A stretch of DNA of 36,391 nucleotides from Acidovorax sp. GW101-3H11 (GCF_001633105.1 NZ_LUKZ01000038.1:1866-38256), one strand, 5' to 3'; shown: positions 16,029-22,555, numbered from the stretch's first letter. Notes: generated from the sequence alone by a model not told the origin. A program made the numbers and translations.

Positions 16029-16367
16029 CTAGCGGCTGTAGCGTTCGACCTGGTCGGTGGGTACCGAATAACGAGCACTGAGGTCATCGAGTTGCTGCTT
16101 TGCGCGATTCAGGTTGGTACCCACCGTGACGGCTATACGAACGAACTGCACTCCCAAGCGCCAGCGGTTGGTGCCAGCCACCTGTTCCACATAGCCAGTA
16201 GTGGCCAGCGCGGGCAGGTTTTGGCTGACCCAGCTGGGTGGTACGTCAATGCCTTTGGCAATTTCACCGGGGGCCAGGCCCAAAACCTCATGCCCTGCAA
16301 GGAGGCGAAAAAGATCGCAGGTCTTACGGATGGGGGCCGCCAGGGAGTAGGTCTTTTCGCTGCTCAT
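16029..16367 (-). CDS. winged helix DNA-binding protein (IclR-type HTH)
   Basis: The start at 16367 overlaps the upstream stop (ATGA). The 112-residue product reads MSSEKTYSLAAPIRKTCDLF, then a winged-helix pattern LAPGEIAKGIDVPPSWVSQN with PALATTGYVEQVAGTNRWRL, as in the N-terminal domains of IclR regulators, and a C-terminal helix. It is likely a phage regulator, perhaps of the early operon. The longer frame to 16568 covers a neighbouring gene and is rejected. Confidence 0.8.
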   Translation of the reverse strand: MSSEKTYSLAAPIRKTCDLFRLLAGHEVLGLAPGEIAKGIDVPPSWVSQNLPALATTGYVEQVAGTNRWRLGVQFVRIAVTVGTNLNRAKQQLDDLSARYSVPTDQVERYSR

Positions 16368-16612
16368 GCACCTGCTCCGGCCTTGAGTTCGTGCTTGGCT
16401 TGCGTGTAGCCGTAGTCGAACCCGGAGTTGCGCGCATCGTCTTGCGCGGTGCCGCTGGCCCAGGGGCTGGACGCAAACACCTGACCGTGGGCCTTGAAGG
16501 CCCCGGACCGCGCACCGTGCTTCCACTCGGGGCTGCGGGGGCACTTCTCGACATTGGCCTTGCACCATGCTTTGGCTCTTTCAAAAGCGGTCGTTTCTTG
16601 CTGGCTGCTCAT
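16364..16612 (-). CDS. small hypothetical early protein
   Basis: The 82-residue product starts MSSQQETTAFERAKAWCKAN. GGAG lies about 9 bases before the ATG at 16612, just after the stop of the preceding gene; a TTG two codons earlier is a poorer start. It is hydrophilic, with a helical N-terminus and a Gly/Ala-rich end. No family is recognised. It overlaps the winged-helix gene by 4 bases. Confidence 0.6.
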   Translation of the reverse strand: MSSQQETTAFERAKAWCKANVEKCPRSPEWKHGARSGAFKAHGQVFASSPWASGTAQDDARNSGFDYGYTQAKHELKAGAGA

Positions 16613-16614
16613 GG

Positions 16615-17085
16615 TCAAAACTCCAGTTCAGGCGTGGCGTACTGCGCCACGTTGTGGTGGTGGTAGGCCACCTGCTCCAGATGCAGGCGCAAGGCGGCAA
16701 GGGTGGCTTCGGTGTCTGCTGCCTGCGGGGCGGCGTAGAAGGTGGTGAGCAGCTGCAGTGCTGCTGCGCAGCTGCTGTTCATGTCCAGCAGCTCGGTACC
16801 CTCAGCCTTGCGGCCGGTGGGCATGTCCACCACCAAGCTGCCGCCGCTGGCCGCGAGCCAGTTGGTCACGTAGTGGCACCCGCAGGCCAGTTCATAGGCA
16901 GGAATGAGAATCGCGGGCATGCGGCCAGTAGCCAGCCACTTGTAGAGGCTGTCATGTGTGACGCCCATGCGATCTGCAATGCGCTCCACGCTCAAATGCC
17001 GCTTGATCTGGGCGTGCTCTTTGCACAGGCGCATTGCGTGCGTCAAGCTGTTGGCGCGCTGGCGTTTCGAAGGGGCGCGGGTCAT
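16615..17085 (-). CDS. phage regulatory protein, CII/CP76-like
   Basis: The 156-residue protein starts MTRAPSKRQRANSLTHAMRL with GGAGGG 8 bases upstream. The helix-turn-helix LSVERIADRMGVTHDSLYKW followed by an AILIPAYELACGCHYVTNWL segment resembles the CII-like/CP76 regulators of P2-type and Mu-like prophages. The C-terminal part is helical and has a DMPTGRKAEGTELLDM patch. It lies at the head of the early gene string, divergent to a small plus-strand gene. It may act as a regulator of early transcription; the family call is tentative. Confidence 0.65.
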   Translation of the reverse strand: MTRAPSKRQRANSLTHAMRLCKEHAQIKRHLSVERIADRMGVTHDSLYKWLATGRMPAILIPAYELACGCHYVTNWLAASGGSLVVDMPTGRKAEGTELLDMNSSCAAALQLLTTFYAAPQAADTEATLAALRLHLEQVAYHHHNVAQYATPELEF

Positions 17086-17175
17086 TGGAAATACCCTCCA
17101 AGCACCAGCTCCGAAATCGCTTTCCCGTGGAAGTCGGTGCGCTGGCACATTGAAACCATCGCAACGGAGGAAACG

Positions 17176-17409
17176 ATGGAAACAGCAGATTTCGATGAAC
17201 TGGCAGGCCGCGTTGAAGGCGTGAGCCGTGCCGTGCTGCACATAGCTGCAGCGCTGGAGATTGCGGGCCTCATTGAAGGCCCCCAACTGGCTCAGGCATG
17301 GCGTTCAGCACTGCCGCTGCCGGGGTTTGAAGTGGCAAGCCGCACGCTGCAGGAACTGGCACATGCACTGGACGGCGCACGTAGCCAACGCCAAGCACTG
17401 GCACCGTGA
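17176..17409 (+). CDS. small plus-strand protein embedded in the early region
   Basis: A strong ribosome binding site, GGAGG with 5 to 6 bases to the ATG, precedes this 77-residue frame. The product METADFDELAGRVEGVSRAV is an amphipathic all-helical protein without cysteines. It runs against the early genes: the leftward early transcript from the 17.8-kb promoter would be antisense to it. It is divergent from the CII-like gene, with 90 bases between the two starts. No named family is recognised. Confidence 0.65.
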   Translation: METADFDELAGRVEGVSRAVLHIAAALEIAGLIEGPQLAQAWRSALPLPGFEVASRTLQELAHALDGARSQRQALAP

Positions 17410-17472
17410 TGTCGAAGCCAAAAAGGTCTCGGCGATTTGTTACATTGGGTGTAGAACGCACCACTTTGGACC

Positions 17473-17712
17473 TCACGCTGCGGCAAGCTGGCGGACGCCA
17501 ACGGCGCGGGAGATCTCGCCCTCTTTGAGGCCGAGCTGCACCGCAATGTTGTGGGCATCGCCGCGCAGGCACTTGAGGCGCGGGTTGACCTCGTTGTCGG
17601 CCAAGATGGCGATGGCCATGTTTGGGCTGTAGCCGTTTTGCTTGGCCCAGCCCGAGATGGACCAGCCTTTGCGGGCGAACTCCTCGCGGACTTCTGCGCG
17701 GGTTTTGACCAT
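17473..17712 (-). CDS. BcepMu gp16-type DNA-binding protein (Ner-like position)
   Basis: The 79-residue product begins MVKTRAEVREEFARKGWSIS and continues with a helix-turn-helix GWAKQNGYSPNMAIAILAD and the ending HNIAVQLGLKEGEI. This is the pattern of the BcepMu gp16 family. It is the first gene after the early promoter, the place of ner in Mu, and is divergent to the repressor gene. By analogy it should repress the early and repressor promoters during lytic growth. The membership in a BcepMu-type family is the best hint to the phage's ancestry. Confidence 0.85.
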   Translation of the reverse strand: MVKTRAEVREEFARKGWSISGWAKQNGYSPNMAIAILADNEVNPRLKCLRGDAHNIAVQLGLKEGEISRAVGVRQLAAA

Positions 17713-17781
17713 GGTGGTTGGCGTCCTATTTGTTGTGCATCAGTTGGCGCTGCTGCATTTGTTTGTTTGTTGTTGTGTTGA

Positions 17782-17811
17782 ATTATGGAGCCAATTGTTT
17801 CCATTTGGCAA
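17782..17811 (-). promoter_or_regulatory. leftward early promoter
   Basis: On the minus strand TTGCCA (17811-17806) and CATAAT (17787-17782) are separated by 18 bases; each matches the sigma-70 consensus at 5 of 6 positions. Transcription would start near 17775, about 63 bases before the gp16-type gene. A 20-bp dyad lies between and over these boxes, so repressor binding would block the promoter directly. Confidence 0.7.
17785..17804. promoter_or_regulatory. operator-like dyad O1
   Basis: The sequence ATGGAGCCAATTGTTTCCAT is a 20-bp dyad with half-site ATGGA/TCCAT and a palindromic CAATTG centre. It overlaps the -10 box and spacer of the early promoter. The same half-site and total length recur at 17819-17838. 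It is a likely binding site for the phage repressor. Confidence 0.65.
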
Positions 17812-17818
17812 TCTGTTT

Positions 17819-17838
17819 ATGGAAATATTTATTTCCAT
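17819..17838. promoter_or_regulatory. operator-like dyad O2 over the repressor start codon
   Basis: The sequence ATGGAAATATTTATTTCCAT is a perfect palindrome with 8-bp arms and a 4-base centre. Its first three bases are the repressor ATG. Its centre is 34 bp from that of O1, about three helical turns, so both sites face the same side of DNA. Binding here would let the repressor control its own expression. Confidence 0.7.
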
Positions 17839-18253
17839 CGGTGAGCGCCTGAAGGAAGAGCGCGAAGCGATGGGTAAGACTCAGAGCGACTTCGCTGAGA
17901 TCGCTGCGGCCGCTGGCGTACCCGGCGCGACTCGGCAGTCCCAGGCGAAGTACGAAAAGGGGCTGGCTTCACCGAGCGCCGCGTACTTGTCGGCCATTGC
18001 TATGCAAGGCGTTGACGTCCGGTATGTGCTCACGGGAGAGCGCGAAGGCCCCCCGCCTCTAGTGCTTACAGCGGAGGAGAAAACGCTGTTGAGCTACTTC
18101 CAGTCTGCGTCTGCAGAGATTCGGAAAGCAGCTCTCGGAGCGCTTATTGGGGCAGCATCAACGCGGTTCGAAGGCTCTCAACAGATCTTCAACAAGGCCC
18201 CAACAGGCGACATTGCGGGGCGAGACATCGTGAAAGGTGGGGGTAAGCGGTGA
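17819..18253 (+). CDS. XRE-family phage repressor
   Basis: The 144-residue protein starts MEIFISIGERLKEEREAMGK and has a helix-turn-helix of the Cro/CI type (KTQSDFAEIAAAAGVP, then RQSQAKYEKGLASPSAAYLS). A linker with EEKTLLSYFQSASAEIRKAA follows. There is no S24 protease domain, so it is not expected to be cleaved in the SOS response. The C-terminus ends TGDIAGRDIVKGGGKR (motif at residues 129-138), nearly the same as residues 13-22 of the next gene's product. The start codon lies inside dyad O2 and lacks a clear ribosome binding site. It is divergent from the early operon, as expected for a repressor. Confidence 0.88.
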   Translation: MEIFISIGERLKEEREAMGKTQSDFAEIAAAAGVPGATRQSQAKYEKGLASPSAAYLSAIAMQGVDVRYVLTGEREGPPPLVLTAEEKTLLSYFQSASAEIRKAALGALIGAASTRFEGSQQIFNKAPTGDIAGRDIVKGGGKR

Positions 18254-18762
18254 GCGCTCGTGATCAGGTGTTCACCGGAACAGTGACCGGTGATGTGGCG
18301 GGGCGTGACGTTGTCAACAACATTCATGTCGGACACGCTCGCCCCGAGTCGGAACTGCAAGCACTTTTCCTCAAGCACACGGGTATCGATTGCCGACGCG
18401 AAGCTCGCGAGCAGTTTGAATTGCTCATGTTGGAGCACGGGTTCACCGGGAAAGAGTTGTCCCGCGCTTGGCGATTCGGCTCCCTTGTGTGGTCTGAGGC
18501 CGCGAAGAGGCTGAAGCCCAGCGCACGCAAGACGGATATGGCCGTCGGGTGGACCGGCACGTTCCTGATGACCAGCGTTTTGATCTACGCGTTGATCGAT
18601 ACCATGAACAGAATGCCGGGACCGTTCCTGAAGCCAATCACGCTTTTGGTCACCTGTGTCGTTTACCTCGGCGTCACGAGGGCGCTGCTACTCACAACCA
18701 TCTTTCCACAGGCGACTGCAATGCGAGTGGAGAAGATTCTTTCTGGAGACAACGCATGCTGA
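18250..18762 (+). CDS. membrane protein co-transcribed with the repressor
   Basis: A GTG start overlaps the repressor stop codon (GTGA). The 170-residue product carries the motif TGDVAGRDVV at residues 13-22, shared with the repressor tail. A charged soluble part follows (to about residue 95), then two hydrophobic segments (about 99-118 and 126-148). Expression in the lysogen with the repressor suggests a lysogenic function, for example superinfection exclusion or modulation of repressor activity. The shared motif suggests that the two proteins meet. No named family is recognised. Confidence 0.7.
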   Translation: MSARDQVFTGTVTGDVAGRDVVNNIHVGHARPESELQALFLKHTGIDCRREAREQFELLMLEHGFTGKELSRAWRFGSLVWSEAAKRLKPSARKTDMAVGWTGTFLMTSVLIYALIDTMNRMPGPFLKPITLLVTCVVYLGVTRALLLTTIFPQATAMRVEKILSGDNAC

Positions 18763-19265
18763 GATTGATTGCCCTGTCTGTTGCCGTATTGGCTGTGACG
18801 GGTCCAGCCTGGGCGGTGAATAAATGCATCGGGCCTGACGGCAAGACGGTTTTCCAGGATGCCCCCTGTGCTGGCAAAGGTGAGAAGATCGAAGTGCGCC
18901 CGGCAAGCGGCAATGTCTCCCAGCCAGTTGCGCCTGCAACTACCGCTGCAGCACCAGCACCAGTACAGACTGCCGCGCCTCCGATTCAACCGACACCCAA
19001 GCCTGCAACGCCCTCGAAATCTGCGCTGGAAATTCAGGCGGATCAGTGCCTGGCTTGGTACAAGCCGCTGCTTCGCGACCCTGCAAACGCCTACTACACC
19101 GAGCCCAAGTTTGAGGACAAACGAGTGCTCCGAATGACGCTGCACGCCACCAACGGTTTTGGCGGCTTCGTGACCAAGCAGGCCGCTTGCGAGTTCGACA
19201 ACGGCAAGTTCAGCGCCGACTGGACCAAGATCCAAGCGAAGCGGCTTGAGTGGGGTGTGAACTGA
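18756..19265 (+). CDS. secreted DUF4124-domain protein
   Basis: The start ATG at 18756 overlaps the preceding gene by 7 bases and has GGAG 7 bases upstream. The 169-residue protein has a signal peptide (MLRLIALSVAVLAVTGPAWA) followed by the DUF4124 pattern NKCIGPDGKTVFQDAPCAGK. A proline/alanine-rich linker (about 50-85) leads to a C-terminal domain with two cysteines (DQCLAWYKPLL and QAACEFDNGKF). It should be periplasmic. Such proteins are usually chromosomal, so here it looks like cargo carried by the prophage. Its role is unknown. Confidence 0.75.
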   Translation: MLRLIALSVAVLAVTGPAWAVNKCIGPDGKTVFQDAPCAGKGEKIEVRPASGNVSQPVAPATTAAAPAPVQTAAPPIQPTPKPATPSKSALEIQADQCLAWYKPLLRDPANAYYTEPKFEDKRVLRMTLHATNGFGGFVTKQAACEFDNGKFSADWTKIQAKRLEWGVN

Positions 19266-19331
19266 AGGCTTGCCGCCCAGCACCAATGTGCCCTATCCCC
19301 TACGACTAAAACCACTGGAGAGGAAGTAAGA

Positions 19332-20201
19332 ATGGCAAAGATGGTCACCGTAAATCTTTTTGACGTTGACTGGACACCCCAGACGTGTCAGAAGCTCAGT
19401 GATACCTTGGACGAGTTCAATCAGCTGACTTTGGATCAACGGTGGCGTGGCGACCTTCGTTTGGAACAGGTTCTGAAGATACCTGCCGGTCTGTATCCGA
19501 ACATGCCAGCGGTCTATCACTTGGACTTCGTCAAGAAGCGCGAGGTCGGACCAGGAAAACTCGGGAACGCGGTGCCGGTTTCTGGAATCCAGATGCGAAT
19601 AGATGAAGACTTTGGAGAGGAGACTGCAGCGCTCTACGTACCATCCAAAAAGTGGCTTCTGATTCTGCACAACCATTCTGGAATCGGCCCCACCCGAATG
19701 GCAGAGTACTTCAACGCCGTTGATCCAGGCAGCGCAAGACAGTTCGCATACTCAGTGAACCCAAAACTTGATCCAACAGTAGTGGCGCGACTAGGCGGCT
19801 TGAAGAACATCACTTCAGTTGAAATCACGGCTACTGTCGATGCCTTGGAAGCATCGCAGAGTACTGTTGGCACAGCCCTTGCGCTTGCAACAAAGCCTGC
19901 TCACGCTCAGCGTGTTTCCATCACATTGGGTGCCAATACCGGCAAGAAAAAGCTGAACTTTCTCAGCAGCCAGTCGGTCAAGTCCATGATCAACAAGCTG
20001 CGTGCTCAAAACGACGATGTATCGGTACTGAGGGTCAAAGGCGAAGATCCAACGACAGGTAAAAAGGACCAGGTCATCAATCTGCTTGAACACAAAATTA
20101 AGCGTCGATTTGGGGCCAACGAACTCAAAGTTGTTGATCACCGTTACACGATCAATTCGCGCTGGGATATGCTCGACAGGGCACTTCTAGGCTGGATTTG
20201 A
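19332..20201 (+). CDS. RexA-like/DUF6731-like cytoplasmic protein of a two-gene module
   Basis: The 289-residue soluble protein starts MAKMVTVNLFDVDWTPQTCQ. A segment TAALYVPSKKWLLILHNHSG followed by a helix (PTRMAEYFNAV) resembles, from memory, the DUF6731-type proteins. The C-terminal third is basic, with KKKLNFLSSQSVKSMINKLR. GC content is visibly lower than in the neighbours. AGGAAG lies 5 bases before the ATG. It is followed after 10 bases by a small multi-pass membrane protein gene. This layout, near the repressor of a prophage, is like lambda rexA (279 residues) and rexB (144 residues), which exclude other phages. The functional link is inferred, not shown by sequence likeness to RexA. 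Confidence 0.6.
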   Translation: MAKMVTVNLFDVDWTPQTCQKLSDTLDEFNQLTLDQRWRGDLRLEQVLKIPAGLYPNMPAVYHLDFVKKREVGPGKLGNAVPVSGIQMRIDEDFGEETAALYVPSKKWLLILHNHSGIGPTRMAEYFNAVDPGSARQFAYSVNPKLDPTVVARLGGLKNITSVEITATVDALEASQSTVGTALALATKPAHAQRVSITLGANTGKKKLNFLSSQSVKSMINKLRAQNDDVSVLRVKGEDPTTGKKDQVINLLEHKIKRRFGANELKVVDHRYTINSRWDMLDRALLGWI

Positions 20202-20211
20202 ATCTTTCACT

Positions 20212-20676
20212 ATGTCTTTGCGCCTGAAAATTGAGCAATGGGGGCCGCTGCTTTCAGCGGCAGGCGGCGCCGGGGCATGGTGGTACGCGGGGCTGGACAT
20301 TCCAAATGCCTACTCGAAAGAATTACTTGGCGCGTTGTTGTCTGCCGCCGCAATCTGTGCGGGCTTCCTGACAACCGCCCTTTCAATCCTCCTCCCAATT
20401 GGGAGCACCCAAACAGGCAGGCAGTTGCAAGAAGGCGGCCACATGCCCGGGGTGCACAGATATCTTCGTTCGGCAATATTGGGTTGCCTAGCGCTGGCCG
20501 GAGCCTGTGTGCTCCTGTTCTTCTTTCTGCCGGGTGATGGGTCAGCAGTATCACAGCCATGGTCTACGTTCCTTGTTGCGAGCACCATTTACGCTGCTTT
20601 CGCAGTCGCTCGTGTTGCAGAGGTCTTGCTCAATCTCTTTGAGCGGATGAGTCAGCCTGAAAATAAAAACGGTTGA
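20212..20676 (+). CDS. RexB-like small multi-pass membrane protein
   Basis: The 154-residue product has about four hydrophobic segments, at about residues 11-28, 39-63, 86-107 and 116-137, with little soluble sequence. No strong ribosome binding site is seen; it is 10 bases after the preceding gene, so translation is probably coupled. Size and topology match RexB-type effectors or the KwaA-type membrane partner of other defence pairs. It is probably a membrane effector or sensor acting with the upstream gene. No named family is recognised. Confidence 0.6.
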   Translation: MSLRLKIEQWGPLLSAAGGAGAWWYAGLDIPNAYSKELLGALLSAAAICAGFLTTALSILLPIGSTQTGRQLQEGGHMPGVHRYLRSAILGCLALAGACVLLFFFLPGDGSAVSQPWSTFLVASTIYAAFAVARVAEVLLNLFERMSQPENKNG

Positions 20677-20695
20677 ATTCAGCACCTGTAGTCTG

Positions 20696-20730
20696 TCCTT
20701 GCAACGTTTGAAGATGGGATGTTGCAAGGA
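20696..20730. repeat. 10-bp perfect inverted repeat before the lysis operon
   Basis: TCCTTGCAAC (20696-20705) and GTTGCAAGGA (20721-20730) are perfect inverted repeats separated by 15 bases. No T tract follows, so it is a poor intrinsic terminator. It lies just upstream of the late promoter element at 20744, so it may be an activator site or a stop for the preceding transcript. Confidence 0.55.
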
Positions 20731-20743
20731 TTGGCAGTAACAA

Positions 20744-20760
20744 TGGCGCGCTCCATTTAG
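20744..20760 (+). promoter_or_regulatory. late promoter-like element of the rightward late operon
   Basis: TGGCGCGCTCCATTTAG matches the element before the protease gene at 8517-8501 (minus strand) at 14 of 17 bases. Both end exactly 33 bases before the first ATG of their operon (here 20794). No good -35 box is seen, consistent with an activator-dependent promoter. A 9-bp perfect hairpin TGCACGGCA-TCC-TGCCGTGCA (20774-20794) abuts the ATG, again matching the other operon's layout. Control by the Mor-type protein is an inference. Confidence 0.65.
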
Positions 20761-20793
20761 TCCCGATCAAGCGTGCACGGCATCCTGCCGTGC

Positions 20794-21162
20794 ATGACGC
20801 TCAAAGACCACATCCCTATCTGGCTGCGTGCCCCGCGCAGCAGCCTTTTCATCGTGCTTGCGGCGCTGCTTCTGGCGGTGATCGCAGTGGTATCGCCGGT
20901 GCAGCTACCGGTGGTGCTCTACAAGGCCGCGCTTATTGCGCTGGCCGCCGTGATCGGCTATTGGCTCGACCGCGCGCTGTTCCCCTACGCACGGCCTGAT
21001 TCCTTCCTCTGGCGCGACTGGCGCAAGGGCACCGAAGAGCCCGAGGGGGGTGTGGACTACCCCATAGCCAATGCCGAGTACATGGCCGCCTATTGCGTGG
21101 CGCAGCTGCGGCGGGCCATTGTGGTGGGCTGCGTGGTGCTGGGTGTGGCTGCGGGGCTGTGA
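20794..21162 (+). CDS. putative holin
   Basis: The protein of 122 residues (MTLKDHIPIWLRAPRSSLFI) has hydrophobic segments at about 18-36, 40-60 and 106-122, followed at once by the transglycosylase and spanin genes. This is the place and shape of a holin, which makes the membrane lesion at lysis. An in-frame GTG seven codons earlier (20773) would add MHGILPC. The two possible starts flank a stable hairpin, as in lambda S, where dual starts give holin and antiholin. Neither start has a clear ribosome binding site. Confidence 0.75.
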   Translation: MTLKDHIPIWLRAPRSSLFIVLAALLLAVIAVVSPVQLPVVLYKAALIALAAVIGYWLDRALFPYARPDSFLWRDWRKGTEEPEGGVDYPIANAEYMAAYCVAQLRRAIVVGCVVLGVAAGL

Positions 21163-21776
21163 TGCGTTGGTGTTCACGAATTCCCGCGCTGGCCTGGTTG
21201 GCGGTCGTGGCCGTCGCCGTTGCCGCAAGCTGCGCGCAGGCCCAGGTGCCGCAGGGCGCACAGCAGTACCGCGCGCTTCTGGTTCGCACCGCTCACGCAT
21301 CCTGGGGCATGGATGCCCCGGTGGCTGTGTTTGCCGCCCAGGTTCACCAGGAAAGCGCGTGGCGCGCCGATGCTGTATCGCATGTGGGGGCGCAGGGCTT
21401 GGCCCAGTTCATGCCCGCGACCACCAAGTGGATTGCTGGGTTGCACCCTGACCTGGCATCGCAGCAGCCCTTCAACCCGGCGTGGTCCTTTCGCGCCCTG
21501 GTCACCTATGACCGCTGGCTGTACGACCGTGCACCAGCTCGCTATTCGCCGCACGACCGCATGTGGGTTGCGCTGCGCTCTTACAACGGCGGGCTTGGCC
21601 ATTGGCAACAGGAGGCCGCCAGTACCGGGCTGGCTCAGCCTTCGCGGGCCCAGGTCGATGCGGCTTGCGGCAAAGCCCGCCGCGCTGCCGTGCATTGCAA
21701 AGAAAACCTGGGCTACCCCCACCGCATTCTTGTGGTGATCCAGCCACGCTACCTGCAGTGGGGGCCTGGCCTATGA
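21162..21776 (+). CDS. phage lytic transglycosylase (SLT domain) endolysin
   Basis: The ATG at 21162 overlaps the holin stop codon (TGATG). The 204-residue product starts with a hydrophobic signal-like segment (MRWCSRIPALAWLAVVAVAV to about residue 28), so it is exported by the Sec system rather than by the holin. The SLT domain shows VHQESAWRADAVS with catalytic E64, then VGAQGLAQFMPATTKWI and RSYNGGLGHW. It cleaves peptidoglycan glycan chains. It fits the BcepMu-type lysis cassette. Confidence 0.9.
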   Translation: MRWCSRIPALAWLAVVAVAVAASCAQAQVPQGAQQYRALLVRTAHASWGMDAPVAVFAAQVHQESAWRADAVSHVGAQGLAQFMPATTKWIAGLHPDLASQQPFNPAWSFRALVTYDRWLYDRAPARYSPHDRMWVALRSYNGGLGHWQQEAASTGLAQPSRAQVDAACGKARRAAVHCKENLGYPHRILVVIQPRYLQWGPGL

Positions 21777-22192
21777 GCAGCGCAGCAACAGTTGCAGTTG
21801 GCGGCCTGCTGGTCGCCATTGCGGCCGGTATCGGTGGATACGGCTACGGCCTGGACCAAGGCAAGGCCCTGGAGAAAGGCCGCCAGGACGGCGCTGCCCT
21901 CAAAACCCTCACCGACCAGGTGGCCGAACACGCCGACCTGGTCAAACAGTCTGGCATTGCCAGCCGCAACCTACGCCTGGCGGTGGCTGCGCGCGAGAAG
22001 GTCAATGACACCACATCCAAGGAGATGAGCGATGCGCTCACGACCACTGCTGACAGCCGCGTTGGCTGCGTGTTTCCTGCTCGCGTCATGCGGAACCTCT
22101 CCGAAGCCCGGGACCGGGCTGCAGAAGCCGCTGCCAGCGGAATACACGGCGCGCTGCCCGCAGCCCCCGCCAGCACCGCCCGAGAGCGGTGA
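21773..22192 (+). CDS. Rz: Rz-type inner membrane spanin
   Basis: The ATG at 21773 overlaps the transglycosylase stop (ATGA). The 139-residue product has an N-terminal membrane anchor (about 5-24) followed by an extended helical periplasmic domain with LTDQVAEHADLVKQSG. It pairs with the Rz1 lipoprotein to disrupt the outer membrane. The overlapping Rz1 frame strongly supports the call. The longer frame to 21563 is a shadow of the transglycosylase. Confidence 0.85.
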   Translation: MSSAATVAVGGLLVAIAAGIGGYGYGLDQGKALEKGRQDGAALKTLTDQVAEHADLVKQSGIASRNLRLAVAAREKVNDTTSKEMSDALTTTADSRVGCVFPARVMRNLSEARDRAAEAAASGIHGALPAAPASTARER

Positions 22193-22301
22193 GGTGGACC
22201 CAGTGGCACAGGAGCTGAAGGCCATGTACGACCTCTACGGCCTGTGCGCGGGGCGCTACCTCGGCCTCTTGAACTGGCTTGACGGGGAGCGGCAGCAGTG
22301 A
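22032..22301 (+). CDS. Rz1: Rz1-type outer membrane spanin lipoprotein
   Basis: This 89-residue frame overlaps the end of Rz in another reading frame, the classical Rz/Rz1 layout. It starts MRSRPLLTAALAACFLLASC with a lipobox LASC (lipidated Cys 20). A proline-rich stretch PQPPPAPPES follows, and a short helical end. It spans the periplasm with Rz. The stop codon overlaps the next ATG by one base. Confidence 0.88.
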   Translation: MRSRPLLTAALAACFLLASCGTSPKPGTGLQKPLPAEYTARCPQPPPAPPESGEVDPVAQELKAMYDLYGLCAGRYLGLLNWLDGERQQ

Positions 22302-22555
22302 TGGATGACGTGGACCGCGCCAGCGAGCGTGAAGCTGAATTGCTGGCCGACGCGCTGCGCGATCAGGAGCTGCGCGCAGGGCTCAAGGGAAAAACGGCCG
22401 CTGATTCAGCGGCCTCTTGTTCGGACTGCGGCCAAGACATACCGAAAGAGCGGCGCATTGCAGTGCCCGGCTGCCAGTTGTGTGTGACGTGCAGAACGCG
22501 CCTGGAGAAGAAGGCGGGCCAGCAAAACAACCGAGGCGCAATGCGCAAAAACTGA
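22301..22555 (+). CDS. TraR/DksA-type zinc finger protein
   Basis: The 84-residue product has an N-terminal helix and a C4 zinc finger, CSDCGQDIPKERR then CQLCVTCRTRLE (Cys 40, 43, 61, 64), typical of short TraR/DksA proteins that bind RNA polymerase in its secondary channel. In phages such proteins may shift host transcription. It overlaps Rz1 by one base. A GTG one codon earlier is less likely. Confidence 0.88.
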   Translation: MDDVDRASEREAELLADALRDQELRAGLKGKTAADSAASCSDCGQDIPKERRIAVPGCQLCVTCRTRLEKKAGQQNNRGAMRKN

